From Bacteroidota bacterium (GTDB lineage Bacteria > Bacteroidota > Bacteroidia > SXHM01), in NCBI GenBank assembly GCA_005773695.1, contig SXHM01000282.1, positions 1 to 5,198 on the forward strand: DNA of 5,198 nucleotides, read 5' to 3'. A program made the translations under genes and the position numbers. Below the pieces are notes generated by a model. The model had not been told where the DNA came from. It saw only the letters and a program-made list of their open reading frames with translations, and ran no database searches. Shown piece after piece: positions 1 to 5,198 of the stretch (position 1 is its first letter; the number at the start of each line of letters is the position of its first letter).

Positions 1-807
1 CAATGCTTCAAATTTATTGGGTGCAGTTATAAAAGGAAGTCTTGTTAATTCCGCAATTTTTTTCGCCACTAATACATCATATCCTTTCGGAGCATTCAAT
101 CCTGTTCCTACTGCTGTGCCACCAAGTGCAAGTTCTTTTACTGCCTCTAATGCATTGTTCAATGCACGAATGCTGTTATCAATTTGCTGAACATATCCGG
201 AAATTTCCTGTCCAAGTGTAAGCGGTGTTGCATCCATAAAATGCGTGCGCCCAACTTTCACGATGTCTTTAAATTGGTTTGATTTTTCTGCAAGTGTATC
301 ACGCAGTTTTTTCATCCCCGGGATGGTAATTTCCACAACTTGCTTGTAAGCCGCAATGTGCATGGCAGTCGGGAATGTATCATTGCTCGATTGCGATTTG
401 TTTACATCATCATTTGGATGCAGAACTTTTTTCTCGTCAGAAAGTTTTCCGCCCGAAAGAACATGAGCGCGGTAAGCAATCACTTCGTTCAGGTTCATGT
501 TGCTTTGTGTTCCGCTGCCTGTTTGCCAGATCACCAATGGAAACTCACCATTTAATTTTCCCGCAAGAATTTCATCGCAGGCTTTTGCAATCAGATCTCT
601 TTTTTCAGCTGGTAAAATTCCCAACTCAGTGTTAGTTATTGCAGCAGCTTTTTTCAGGTAAGCAAAAGCGTAAATAATTTCACTCGGCATACTTGCTTCA
701 GGACCTATTTTAAAATTGTTGCGTGAGCGTTCGGTTTGTGCGCCCCAGTATTTATCGGCAGGTACTTTTACCTCGCCCATGGTATCTTTTTCTATTCTGT
801 ATTCCAT
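1..807 (-). CDS. fumC: Fumarate hydratase class II (N-terminal 269 codons, partial)
   Basis: Class II fumarase interconverts fumarate and L-malate in the cytoplasmic TCA cycle and needs no iron-sulfur cluster. Seen in the translation: [14 protein letters not shown] (15-28), [12 protein letters not shown] (94-105), [14 protein letters not shown] (130-143) and [16 protein letters not shown] (186-201). These are the substrate-binding blocks of the fumarase/aspartase superfamily. His189 aligns with the active-site His188 of E. coli FumC. The WQTGSGTQ and MDATP wording favours fumarase over aspartase. The ATG at 807 gives an N-terminus ([13 protein letters not shown]) that lines up with other FumC proteins; the in-frame ATG at 780 would cut into the conserved start. 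The frame stays open to the left edge, ending in TAPNKFEAL, so about 195 residues are missing, including the GSSxMPGKxNP signature. The leader is A-rich without a Shine-Dalgarno, and the gene is divergent from the dehydrogenase at 915. Confidence 0.96.
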   Translation of the reverse strand, partial: MEYRIEKDTMGEVKVPADKYWGAQTERSRNNFKIGPEASMPSEIIYAFAYLKKAAAITNTELGILPAEKRDLIAKACDEILAGKLNGEFPLVIWQTGSGTQSNMNLNEVIAYRAHVLSGGKLSDEKKVLHPNDDVNKSQSSNDTFPTAMHIAAYKQVVEITIPGMKKLRDTLAEKSNQFKDIVKVGRTHFMDATPLTLGQEISGYVQQIDNSIRALNNALEAVKELALGGTAVGTGLNAPKGYDVLVAKKIAELTRLPFITAPNKFEAL

Positions 808-830
808 TTTTTGTTTTGTTTTTGCGGAGG

Positions 831-862
831 CAAAAGTATCAACTATTCCAATTCGTTTTCAA
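831..862 (-). promoter_or_regulatory. Bacteroidota-type promoter for fumC
   Basis: On the minus strand TACTTTTG (838-831) matches the Bacteroidota -7 consensus TAnnTTTG exactly. A TTG (862-860) lies 21 bp further upstream, where a -33 element is expected. The box sits 23 bp before the fumC ATG. Just downstream, 821-834 reads TTTGC-CTCC-GCAAA on the minus strand, a small inverted repeat overlapping the likely transcription start; its role is unknown. The assignment rests on consensus matching and position only. Confidence 0.6.
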
Positions 863-882
863 TGAATAAAAATTTACTTTTA
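852..882 (+). promoter_or_regulatory. Weak candidate promoter for the 915 dehydrogenase
   Basis: TACTTTTA (875-882) matches TAnnTTTG at all but the last base, and TTCG (852-855) lies 19 bp upstream as a poor -33 element. It is 32 bp before the ATG at 915. It overlaps the -33 zone of the divergent fumC promoter, so the two genes may compete for polymerase. The match is imperfect and could be chance in AT-rich DNA. Confidence 0.3.
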
Positions 883-914
883 CCCGCTCAAAACCAATCT
901 GCTCCGAAATTAAA

Positions 915-1868
915 ATGATTGTGGTGAATAAAAATATTCTGTTTCTTGATAGTGTTCATCCTGCTTTAAAAGATGAACTCAAAAAATTGGGCTGTCACTG
1001 TGAGTTAGATGATAAAAGCAGCAAAGAAGAAATAGAAAAGAGGATTAGCGATTACGATGGTATTGTTATCAGAAGTCGCATTAAAATTGATGCCGACTTT
1101 ATTGATAAAGCAACAAAGCTGAAATTTATTGCACGTGCCGGTGCAGGAATGGAAAACATTGACTCTGAATACGCGAAGAAGAAAAAAATAAAGTGCATCA
1201 ATGCACCCGAAGGCAACCGAGATGCTTTGGGGGAACATGCCTTGGGAATGCTGCTTTCGTTAATGAACAATCTGAACAGAGCAGACCGTGAAGTGCGTCA
1301 GGGAAAATGGTTGCGCGAAGAAAATCGCGGAACAGAACTGATGTTTAAAACAGTAGGAATAATCGGCTACGGAAATATGGGAACTGCTTTTGCACGCAGA
1401 CTTCAGAGTTTTAGTGTAATGGCATTGGCTTATGATAAATACAAAGAAGATTTTGGCGATGATTTTATTATTGAAGCCAACATGGATGCAATTTTTGAAG
1501 AAGCAGAAGTTGTGAGTCTACATGTTCCTTTATCAGAAGAAACCAACTACTTAGTGAACGATGAATTTTTAAGCCGTTTTAAAAATCCGATTTACCTCAT
1601 CAATACGTCACGAGGAAAAGTTGTGAATACAGAAGATTTGGTAAAGCATATAAAATCAGGAAAAGTATTAGGAGCATGTTTAGATGTTTTGGAATACGAA
1701 TCATCATCACTTGAAAAATTAGAACCAAAAGATTTGCCGCCTGCACTCAAGTATCTTTATAATAGCGACAAGGTAATCCTTACTCCGCATATTGCCGGTT
1801 GGACATTTGAAAGCAATCAACGTATTTCTTTGGTACTTGCAGAAAAGATTGCAAAAATCTTAAAGTAA
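915..1868 (+). CDS. D-2-hydroxyacid dehydrogenase, phosphoglycerate dehydrogenase-like, no ACT domain
   Basis: NAD-dependent oxidoreductase of the D-isomer-specific 2-hydroxyacid dehydrogenase family (317 aa), predicted cytoplasmic. The split catalytic domain begins with NILFLDSVHP and includes RAGAGMENID (74-83) and NAPEGNRDALGEHA (96-109). The Rossmann domain carries VGIIGYGNMGTAFARRL with GxGxxG at 151-156. Asp174, at the end of the next strand, suits NAD rather than NADP. The catalytic triad is visible: Arg233 in NTSRGKVV, Glu262 in GACLDVLEYE and His292 in LTPHIAGWTFES. Trp296 stands where many SerA proteins have Ser. The family includes 3-phosphoglycerate, lactate and glyoxylate/hydroxypyruvate enzymes. 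The protein is short, lacking the regulatory ACT tail of E. coli SerA, and no serC is adjacent, so a serA name is not justified. The ATG at 915 is the first in frame; GTG at 921 or 924 would change the N-terminus by only a few residues. phnW follows 68 bp downstream on the same strand. The exact substrate is unknown. Confidence 0.9.
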   Translation: MIVVNKNILFLDSVHPALKDELKKLGCHCELDDKSSKEEIEKRISDYDGIVIRSRIKIDADFIDKATKLKFIARAGAGMENIDSEYAKKKKIKCINAPEGNRDALGEHALGMLLSLMNNLNRADREVRQGKWLREENRGTELMFKTVGIIGYGNMGTAFARRLQSFSVMALAYDKYKEDFGDDFIIEANMDAIFEEAEVVSLHVPLSEETNYLVNDEFLSRFKNPIYLINTSRGKVVNTEDLVKHIKSGKVLGACLDVLEYESSSLEKLEPKDLPPALKYLYNSDKVILTPHIAGWTFESNQRISLVLAEKIAKILK

Positions 1869-1883
1869 AATCTTCACAAATAT

Positions 1884-1918
1884 TTAATATTAATCGCAGT
1901 TTGGTTTAAATACCTTTG
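1884..1918 (+). promoter_or_regulatory. Candidate promoter for phnW with AT palindrome at -33
   Basis: TACCTTTG (1911-1918) matches the Bacteroidota -7 consensus TAnnTTTG exactly, 18 bp before the phnW ATG at 1937. No TTG lies at the expected -33 spacing; instead that position holds a perfect 10-bp AT palindrome, TTAATATTAA (1884-1893), 17 bp upstream of the -7 box. A weak -33 covered by a palindrome could mean activator or repressor control, which is inference. Transcription from here would give a leader of only about 10 nt. Confidence 0.45.
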
Positions 1919-1936
1919 ACAAATTATTTTCTGAAA

Positions 1937-3016
1937 ATGGATAAACTACTCTTCACTCCCGGACCTTTAACCACCAGCAAAACCGTTAAAGAAGCTATGC
2001 TTCACGATTACGGATCGCGTGATGATAAATTCGTAAACATGGTTCGTGATGTGCGTGAAAAGCTATTGAACCTTACCGGAGTTTCAAGAGAAAAAGGTTT
2101 TGAAACTGTGATTGTGCAAGGCTCAGGCACCTTTGGTATTGAAGCAACCATTTCCTCTTCGCTTCCGCGCGATGGTCATTTGCTGATTGTAATCAATGGT
2201 GCTTATGGTCACCGCATGGCAAAAATTTGCAGCGTGCATGGCATTAAACATACATCATTGGTTTTTGCAGAAAACGAAATTCCAACCATTGAGAAAACTG
2301 AGGCTGCACTAAAAGCAGACAGCAGCATAACGCATCTTGCCATTGTTCACAGCGAAACCACCACCGGAATTTTTAATCCGATTAAAGAATTTGGAGCCCT
2401 TGCTGCCAAGTATAATAAGACTTACATTGTTGATGCCATGAGCAGTTTTGGAGCTGTTCCTGTAAATGTTGCGGAGTTTAACATTGATTTTTTGGTTTCA
2501 TCTTCCAACAAGTGTATTGAAGGAGTTCCCGGCTTTTCCTTCATTATAGCTAAACGCGAAAAATTAATACAATGCAAAGGACAGGCAAGAAGCCTGGTTC
2601 TTGATATTTTTGCCCAATGGGAAGGTTTGGAAAATGACGGACAATTTCGTTTTACTCCCCCAACTCACAGTCTGGCTGCTTTTCATAAAGCTTTGGAAGA
2701 ATTGGAAACCGAGGGTGGCGTCTCTGCTCGTGCTGCTCGCTATATGGAAAACTACAAAACACTTATTGCCGGCATGCGCAAGCTTGGCTTCAAAGAATAC
2801 CTTGAACCCGAAAAACAAGGGTATATTATTACCTCTTTTCTTTATCCTGAAGGTAATTTCAACTTCAAAGAGTTTTATAACTCTCTAAATGATAGAGGTT
2901 TTGTTATTTATCCCGGTAAACTAAGTCAGGCAGACGCTTTCCGGATAGGTAATATAGGCCAGCTTTATAAAAAAGATGTGGAGGCTTTACTACAAGCCAT
3001 AGAATCGCTCAAATAG
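1937..3016 (+). CDS. phnW: 2-aminoethylphosphonate:pyruvate aminotransferase
   Basis: PLP-dependent class V aminotransferase (EC 2.6.1.37) that moves the amino group of 2-aminoethylphosphonate to pyruvate, giving phosphonoacetaldehyde and alanine. It is a cytoplasmic step of phosphonate breakdown, and the same reaction in reverse serves synthesis. Residues are numbered from ATG 1937 (359 aa, close to the roughly 360-370 of the family). Seen: LLFTPGPLTTSKTVKEAML near the start, QGSGTFGIEA (61-70), HSETTTG (138-144), YIVDAMSSFGA with PLP-contacting Asp166, SSSNKCIEGVPGF with Schiff-base Lys192, RFTPPTH, and GFVIYPGKLSQADAFRIGNIG with the phosphonate/carboxylate-binding Arg336. These blocks closely follow Salmonella PhnW as I remember it. 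An in-frame TTG at 1916 would add 7 residues but lies inside the promoter box, so ATG 1937 is preferred. No phnX, phosphonate transporter, pepM or ppd gene is in the window. The 2-hydroxyacid dehydrogenase is 68 bp upstream. Confidence 0.93.
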   Translation: MDKLLFTPGPLTTSKTVKEAMLHDYGSRDDKFVNMVRDVREKLLNLTGVSREKGFETVIVQGSGTFGIEATISSSLPRDGHLLIVINGAYGHRMAKICSVHGIKHTSLVFAENEIPTIEKTEAALKADSSITHLAIVHSETTTGIFNPIKEFGALAAKYNKTYIVDAMSSFGAVPVNVAEFNIDFLVSSSNKCIEGVPGFSFIIAKREKLIQCKGQARSLVLDIFAQWEGLENDGQFRFTPPTHSLAAFHKALEELETEGGVSARAARYMENYKTLIAGMRKLGFKEYLEPEKQGYIITSFLYPEGNFNFKEFYNSLNDRGFVIYPGKLSQADAFRIGNIGQLYKKDVEALLQAIESLK

Positions 3017-3030
3017 AGTAAGCCCGTCTG

Positions 3031-3062
3031 TCGTTTATACCCTAATCCGGTCATTTAAACGA
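3031..3062. repeat. Inverted repeat TCGTTTA/TAAACGA after phnW
   Basis: TCGTTTA (3031-3037) and TAAACGA (3056-3062) are exact 7-bp inverted arms around an 18-nt spacer, 14 bp after the phnW stop. There is no T-run behind the second arm, so it is not a standard intrinsic terminator. It runs directly into the TTAACACCC repeats and may belong to the same regulatory region. Confidence 0.4.
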
Positions 3063-3096
3063 TTAACACCCCATTTGTTAGCAAATTTTAACACCC
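3063..3096 (+). repeat. TTAACACCC direct repeats around a small inverted repeat
   Basis: TTAACACCC occurs at 3063-3071 and again at 3088-3096, a 25-bp start-to-start distance. Between them ATTTG-TTAG-CAAAT (3073-3086) forms a 5-bp inverted repeat. A third TTAACA occurs in reverse orientation at 3127-3122. The group lies 60-95 bp upstream of the small gene at 3156 and could be an operator or activator site. No convincing TAnnTTTG box is seen between the repeats and that gene. Function is inferred from position only. Confidence 0.4.
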
Positions 3097-3155
3097 GTAT
3101 TGAACTTTAGGGCAGGATTATTGTTAATGTTACAACATCATTTAAAAAGTACGAT

Positions 3156-3302
3156 ATGACCAAGCCGAAAAAAAAGATTAGCAAAACGCCACAGAAAAGG
3201 ATTAAAGTGCAGTTGGACTATAAAACCATCATCACTATTAACAGAATGGAATCATTGAAGTTGTGGCTCGAACGATACCCACAAGCAAAGGTGTTGGCCT
3301 AA
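3156..3302 (+). CDS. Small basic protein, 48 aa, function unknown
   Basis: The open frame starts at ATG 3156 and stops at TAA 3300-3302. The N-terminus is strongly basic (MTKPKKKISKTPQKRIKVQ). It is followed by a hydrophobic, beta-like stretch (LDYKTIITINRM, 20-31) and an amphipathic end (ESLKLWLERYPQAKVLA, 32-48). There is no signal peptide, transmembrane segment or cysteine. Evidence that it is real: an A-rich leader (TTTAAAAAGTACGAT) typical of this group of bacteria, a composition that looks like a folded protein, upstream repeats, and a strong terminator starting 14 bp after the stop. The basic tail suggests contact with nucleic acid or ribosomes, which is inference. I do not recognise a named family with confidence. 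It is a separate short transcription unit between phnW and the convergent T9SS genes. Confidence 0.6.
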   Translation: MTKPKKKISKTPQKRIKVQLDYKTIITINRMESLKLWLERYPQAKVLA

Positions 3303-3315
3303 ACATAATACTCAT

Positions 3316-3361
3316 GCCTGACATGAAAGCAGATTTGTCAGTTCTGTCAGGCTTCTTTTTC
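3316..3361 (+). terminator. Intrinsic terminator after the small gene
   Basis: GCCTGACA (3316-3323) pairs perfectly with TGTCAGGC (3345-3352) over 8 bp, followed by TTCTTTTTC. The loop is 21 nt and contains a second copy of TGTCAG (3336-3341), so CTGACA can also form a shorter competing hairpin with a 12-nt loop. It begins 14 bp after the 48-codon ORF and would end that transcript before it meets the convergent gene at 3437. Confidence 0.7.
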
Positions 3362-3382
3362 TATATTCAATTGTTGATATAG
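3361..3382. repeat. Bulged AT-rich inverted repeat between convergent genes
   Basis: CTATAT-T-CAA (3361-3370) can pair with TTGATATAG (3374-3382), with one bulged T and a 3-nt loop. It directly follows the T-run of the terminator and is about 55 bp past the stop of the convergent minus-strand gene. No T-run follows on either strand, so it may be a 3' end stabiliser or chance in AT-rich DNA. Nothing else recognisable lies in 3383-3436. Confidence 0.25.
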
Positions 3383-3436
3383 ATTTCTATAAAAGAAGAT
3401 TATAATATTAGTTTTTATCTCTAAAATCTAATTCTT

Positions 3437-4318
3437 TTATCGCTTAATAATCAATTTTCCTGAAGAAATAAGTTTCTCTTTTGTATCAGAGACTCTGTAA
3501 ATATATGTTCCGTTTACAAGATGAGCTATATTTATTGCTTGCTTATTTTCATTAACTCGAAACAATCCTACTTTCCTGCCTGTAACATCAAACAGTTCAA
3601 GATTAGCTTCTGTTTTTAAATTTATTACTTGCAATGTATTTTGTGCAGGATTAGGGCCAATACCAACTTTTAAAGCAGAAGAGTTATTTTGAATTCCGGT
3701 ATTGTCAAAAGCAAAAGCTAAATCATCTATAAACAAAGTAGATCCCACAATTCCATTATCGCCTGCGCATGAAATTAAAACAATAACTGCTGTATCAGGA
3801 GTCTCATTTGAAATATATTCAATAGAATCAACGAATTGCTGATAGATTGAAGTATTCTGTATAAAATCAATACGTGTGTGCCCTACCACATCTCGGGAAG
3901 TGCCATTCCATTTACTTAATGTTACTTCTACTGAGGCCGTATCAACATTAACAGGGTTATATATATACCAACCGGTCATAGAAACAGGGCGTTGATCATA
4001 TGCTATTCCTCCGCTGATACTTCCGTCTGTATTAATAACTCCGGTTGCACACATTCCCGGTACAATAAAAGTAGAAACTGTTTTGGTTACTAATTTAATT
4101 GCACTTGAACCATTATGAAATTCTCCTGAAGTTGTCGTTTGTGTTGCTGTTCCTCCCGGCAATACAGATCCTACTAATGAATTAAGGGTTCCCCAACCAT
4201 TTGGCTCATCATAACCTGGTCCGGCCGTCCAATCTTCAAATCCTGGGTTAGGAATAGATTGTGAATGAGAGTAAATTGAAATAAGAGAAAGAAAAAGGAT
4301 CGGAAGTAAATTTTTCAT
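3437..4318 (-). CDS. Secreted protein with T9SS type A sorting domain and jelly-roll-like N-terminal domain
   Basis: A 293-residue exported protein. A Sec signal peptide covers about residues 1-20 (MKNLLPILFLSLISIYSHSQ). The mature start SIPNPGFEDWTAGPGYDEPNG, the GW pair (41-42), TGWYIYNP (115-122) and STLFIDDLAFAF (193-204) resemble beta-jelly-roll carbohydrate-binding-like domains of Bacteroidota, such as the putative carbohydrate metabolism (PCMD) type. This likeness is from motif style and is not certain. Cys90 and Cys184 could form a disulfide. The C-terminus from about 217 (KVGIGPNPAQNTLQV, LELFDVTGRKV, LVNGTYIYRV, GKLIIKR) is a T9SS type A sorting domain, which directs outer-membrane translocation and is normally cleaved. 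The ATG at 4318 starts the signal peptide cleanly. The upstream copper-domain gene ends 21 bp before it, with no promoter box between, so co-transcription is likely. A role in binding surface polymers or glycans is inference. Confidence 0.85.
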   Translation of the reverse strand: MKNLLPILFLSLISIYSHSQSIPNPGFEDWTAGPGYDEPNGWGTLNSLVGSVLPGGTATQTTTSGEFHNGSSAIKLVTKTVSTFIVPGMCATGVINTDGSISGGIAYDQRPVSMTGWYIYNPVNVDTASVEVTLSKWNGTSRDVVGHTRIDFIQNTSIYQQFVDSIEYISNETPDTAVIVLISCAGDNGIVGSTLFIDDLAFAFDNTGIQNNSSALKVGIGPNPAQNTLQVINLKTEANLELFDVTGRKVGLFRVNENKQAINIAHLVNGTYIYRVSDTKEKLISSGKLIIKR

Positions 4319-4339
4319 ATTTAATCAATTATTTTTTGG

Positions 4340-5198
4340 TTACTTTATAATAATACGCTGCACCGAAGTGTTGTTGCCGTCTGAAACTGAAAGGAGGTAA
4401 ATTCCTGCAGAATATTCTGCAGGAAGTTCAATTTCATCCAAATAATTTCCTGCAGGTTTATTTTTTTGATTCATCAGAGTTGATTTTTCACCCAATACAC
4501 TAATCAGTTCTACTTTAAAATCTGGCGTATTTGGCAAAATATAATTCAGCGAAATAAGATCTGAAGCAGGATTTGGGAAGACTGATATTTTAAGTGGATT
4601 TTTATCAGGAGCATCAATGCTCGATAACAAGTCGCCATAAATATATTGAAAGCCCATTACCATCATTTCTTCTTCAGAAGTCAACCCCCAAAAAATAGTG
4701 TCGGAGGTATAATTTCTATAACGCGCCCTGTGTATCCAACCTAAACGAGGGTCAACGGTTAGAAAATCATCATAATATCTAAATGTAGCATCCACGCCAA
4801 AACGATGATATCCAACATTAAATCCCTGTTCATAACTATACCAACTTTCATATTCATGTGTACCCATAGTTCCATCAGCATTACGCAAGAAAATATCGTA
4901 ATCTGTGCCGTATTTGTGAGTATGTCCGTATAGCTGCCATACCTTCCAGTACTTAGTTTCATTGGTGTCGTTTGAAATTTCAACAAACTCATGTTCTATA
5001 TTGTCGGGAGGGATGGCAATACTGAAAACAGGATAATTTCTGATAAGCATAAAATCTGTTGCCGTGCCAATGGGCTGTGTGTACAAATTCATATAAAGGT
5101 CATAACCCATAACGGTGTCAGGGTTCGGGTTGCGAATATGAAGATTAAGATCAAGAACAGTGTTTTGTGACCAATAATAGGCAGTTCCCGCAGGTAAA
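4340..5198 (-). CDS. Secreted copper type II monooxygenase-like protein with T9SS sorting domain (partial)
   Basis: The frame is open to the right edge, so the N-terminus is missing. The Met at 5110 is internal, because the 29 codons upstream (beginning LPAGTAYYWSQNTVLDLNLH) continue the domain. Numbered from that Met, GHTHKYGTDYDIFLRN (62-77) and WGLTSEEEMM (141-150) resemble the C-terminal copper domain of peptidylglycine alpha-hydroxylating monooxygenase, where HTHHLG and TSSDEM supply the CuB ligands. His63, His65 and Met149 would be those ligands here. Enzymes of this family hydroxylate C-H bonds using two coppers, O2 and ascorbate. The CuA half would lie upstream, outside the window, so activity cannot be judged. 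Residues 171-256 (NPLKISVFPNPASDLISL, LISVLGEKS, YSAGIYLLSV, VQRIIIK) form a T9SS type A sorting domain, predicting export to the surface or medium. It is followed 21 bp later by a second T9SS cargo gene. A non-catalytic copper- or ligand-binding role is possible. Confidence 0.8.
   Translation of the reverse strand, partial: LPAGTAYYWSQNTVLDLNLHIRNPNPDTVMGYDLYMNLYTQPIGTATDFMLIRNYPVFSIAIPPDNIEHEFVEISNDTNETKYWKVWQLYGHTHKYGTDYDIFLRNADGTMGTHEYESWYSYEQGFNVGYHRFGVDATFRYYDDFLTVDPRLGWIHRARYRNYTSDTIFWGLTSEEEMMVMGFQYIYGDLLSSIDAPDKNPLKISVFPNPASDLISLNYILPNTPDFKVELISVLGEKSTLMNQKNKPAGNYLDEIELPAEYSAGIYLLSVSDGNNTSVQRIIIK
4402..4425. repeat. Perfect 24-bp palindrome inside the T9SS sorting-domain coding region
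   Basis: The half-site TTCCTGCAGAAT (4402-4413) is followed at once by its exact reverse complement (4414-4425). TTCCTGCAG occurs again at 4447-4455, where CCTGCAGG (4449-4456) is itself palindromic. In the protein these bases encode LPAEYSAG and PAG, so the third copy partly reflects repeated Pro-Ala-Gly codons. In mRNA the 24-mer would fold into a strong hairpin about 80 nt before the stop codon of the upstream T9SS gene. Confidence 0.6.

Noticed and set aside
340..635. Plus-strand open frames of 71 and 86 codons within the fumarase gene
   Set aside because: They are antisense shadows of strongly conserved fumC codons and have no recognisable domain or start signals.
1..807. Aspartate ammonia-lyase as an alternative identity for the left-edge gene
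   Set aside because: The [12 protein letters not shown] and [16 protein letters not shown] wording follows class II fumarases; aspartases typically have a different residue set around TGSGT (for example TGSGTSTNMN).
736..918. A 60-codon plus-strand frame running across the fumC start into the dehydrogenase start
   Set aside because: It covers the fumC N-terminal codons and both promoter boxes. Its translation is Phe/Tyr-rich from antisense of A-rich leader DNA, and it overlaps the ATG at 915.
915..1868. Naming the dehydrogenase serA (3-phosphoglycerate dehydrogenase)
   Set aside because: It has the family fold and catalytic residues, but there is no ACT domain and no adjacent serC, and substrate cannot be read from the sequence.
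1937..3016. Serine-glyoxylate or alanine-glyoxylate aminotransferase, or cysteine desulfurase, as the class V enzyme
   Set aside because: The HSETTTG, SSSNKCIEGVPGF, RFTPPTH and YPGKLSQADAFRIGNIG blocks together are specific to PhnW.
3031..3062. Intrinsic terminator for phnW
   Set aside because: The 7-bp arms have an 18-nt loop, are AT-rich and are not followed by a T-run.
3389..3418. ATAAAA/TTTTAT hairpin as terminator of the minus-strand T9SS operon
   Set aside because: It is a 6-bp all-AT stem with a long loop and no clear T-run on the minus strand; too weak to call.
4759..4992. Minus-strand 77-codon frame within the copper-domain gene
   Set aside because: It is a shifted-frame shadow of the HTHKYG region; the real frame carries the conserved copper ligands and the sorting domain.
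4340..5110. Treating the ATG at 5110 as the true start of the copper-domain gene
   Set aside because: The frame stays open to the window edge, there is no signal peptide after this Met, and the upstream codons (LPAGTAYYWSQ and onward) continue the domain.

Overview
The window looks like a chromosomal fragment from a member of the Bacteroidota (Bacteroidetes). Three things in the sequence point that way. Two adjacent minus-strand genes end in type IX secretion (T9SS) type A sorting domains. Genes start after A-rich leaders without clear Shine-Dalgarno sequences. Sequences fitting the Bacteroidota promoter -7 box (TAnnTTTG) lie just upstream of two genes. The DNA is moderately AT-rich. A lower rank cannot be assigned from this sequence.

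Layout. Positions 1-807 (minus) hold the N-terminal 269 codons of a class II fumarase (fumC), cut by the left edge. A short divergent intergenic region (808-914) separates it from 915-1868 (plus), a D-2-hydroxyacid dehydrogenase without an ACT domain. This is followed by 1937-3016 (plus), a clear 2-aminoethylphosphonate:pyruvate aminotransferase (phnW), which appears to have its own promoter box. An intergenic stretch with TTAACACCC direct repeats and inverted repeats leads into a 48-codon ORF at 3156-3302 (plus) for a small basic protein, closed by a good intrinsic terminator (3316-3361). Two tandem minus-strand genes for secreted T9SS cargo fill the rest. 4340-5198 is cut by the right edge and carries a peptidylglycine-monooxygenase-like CuB copper domain. 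3437-4318 is a 293-residue secreted protein with a jelly-roll-like N-terminal domain. They are 21 bp apart and probably form an operon.

How the genes fit together. Fumarase belongs to the TCA cycle and is probably an unrelated neighbour. The dehydrogenase and PhnW sit in tandem. PhnW converts 2-aminoethylphosphonate plus pyruvate to phosphonoacetaldehyde plus alanine, or runs in reverse during phosphonate synthesis. No phosphonatase, PEP mutase or phosphonopyruvate decarboxylase is visible here, so the direction of the pathway is open, and a link between the dehydrogenase and phosphonates is only inference. The most interesting items are the copper monooxygenase-like T9SS protein with its paired cargo gene, the small basic protein with its repeat-rich upstream region, and a perfect 24-bp palindrome inside the coding region of the copper protein.
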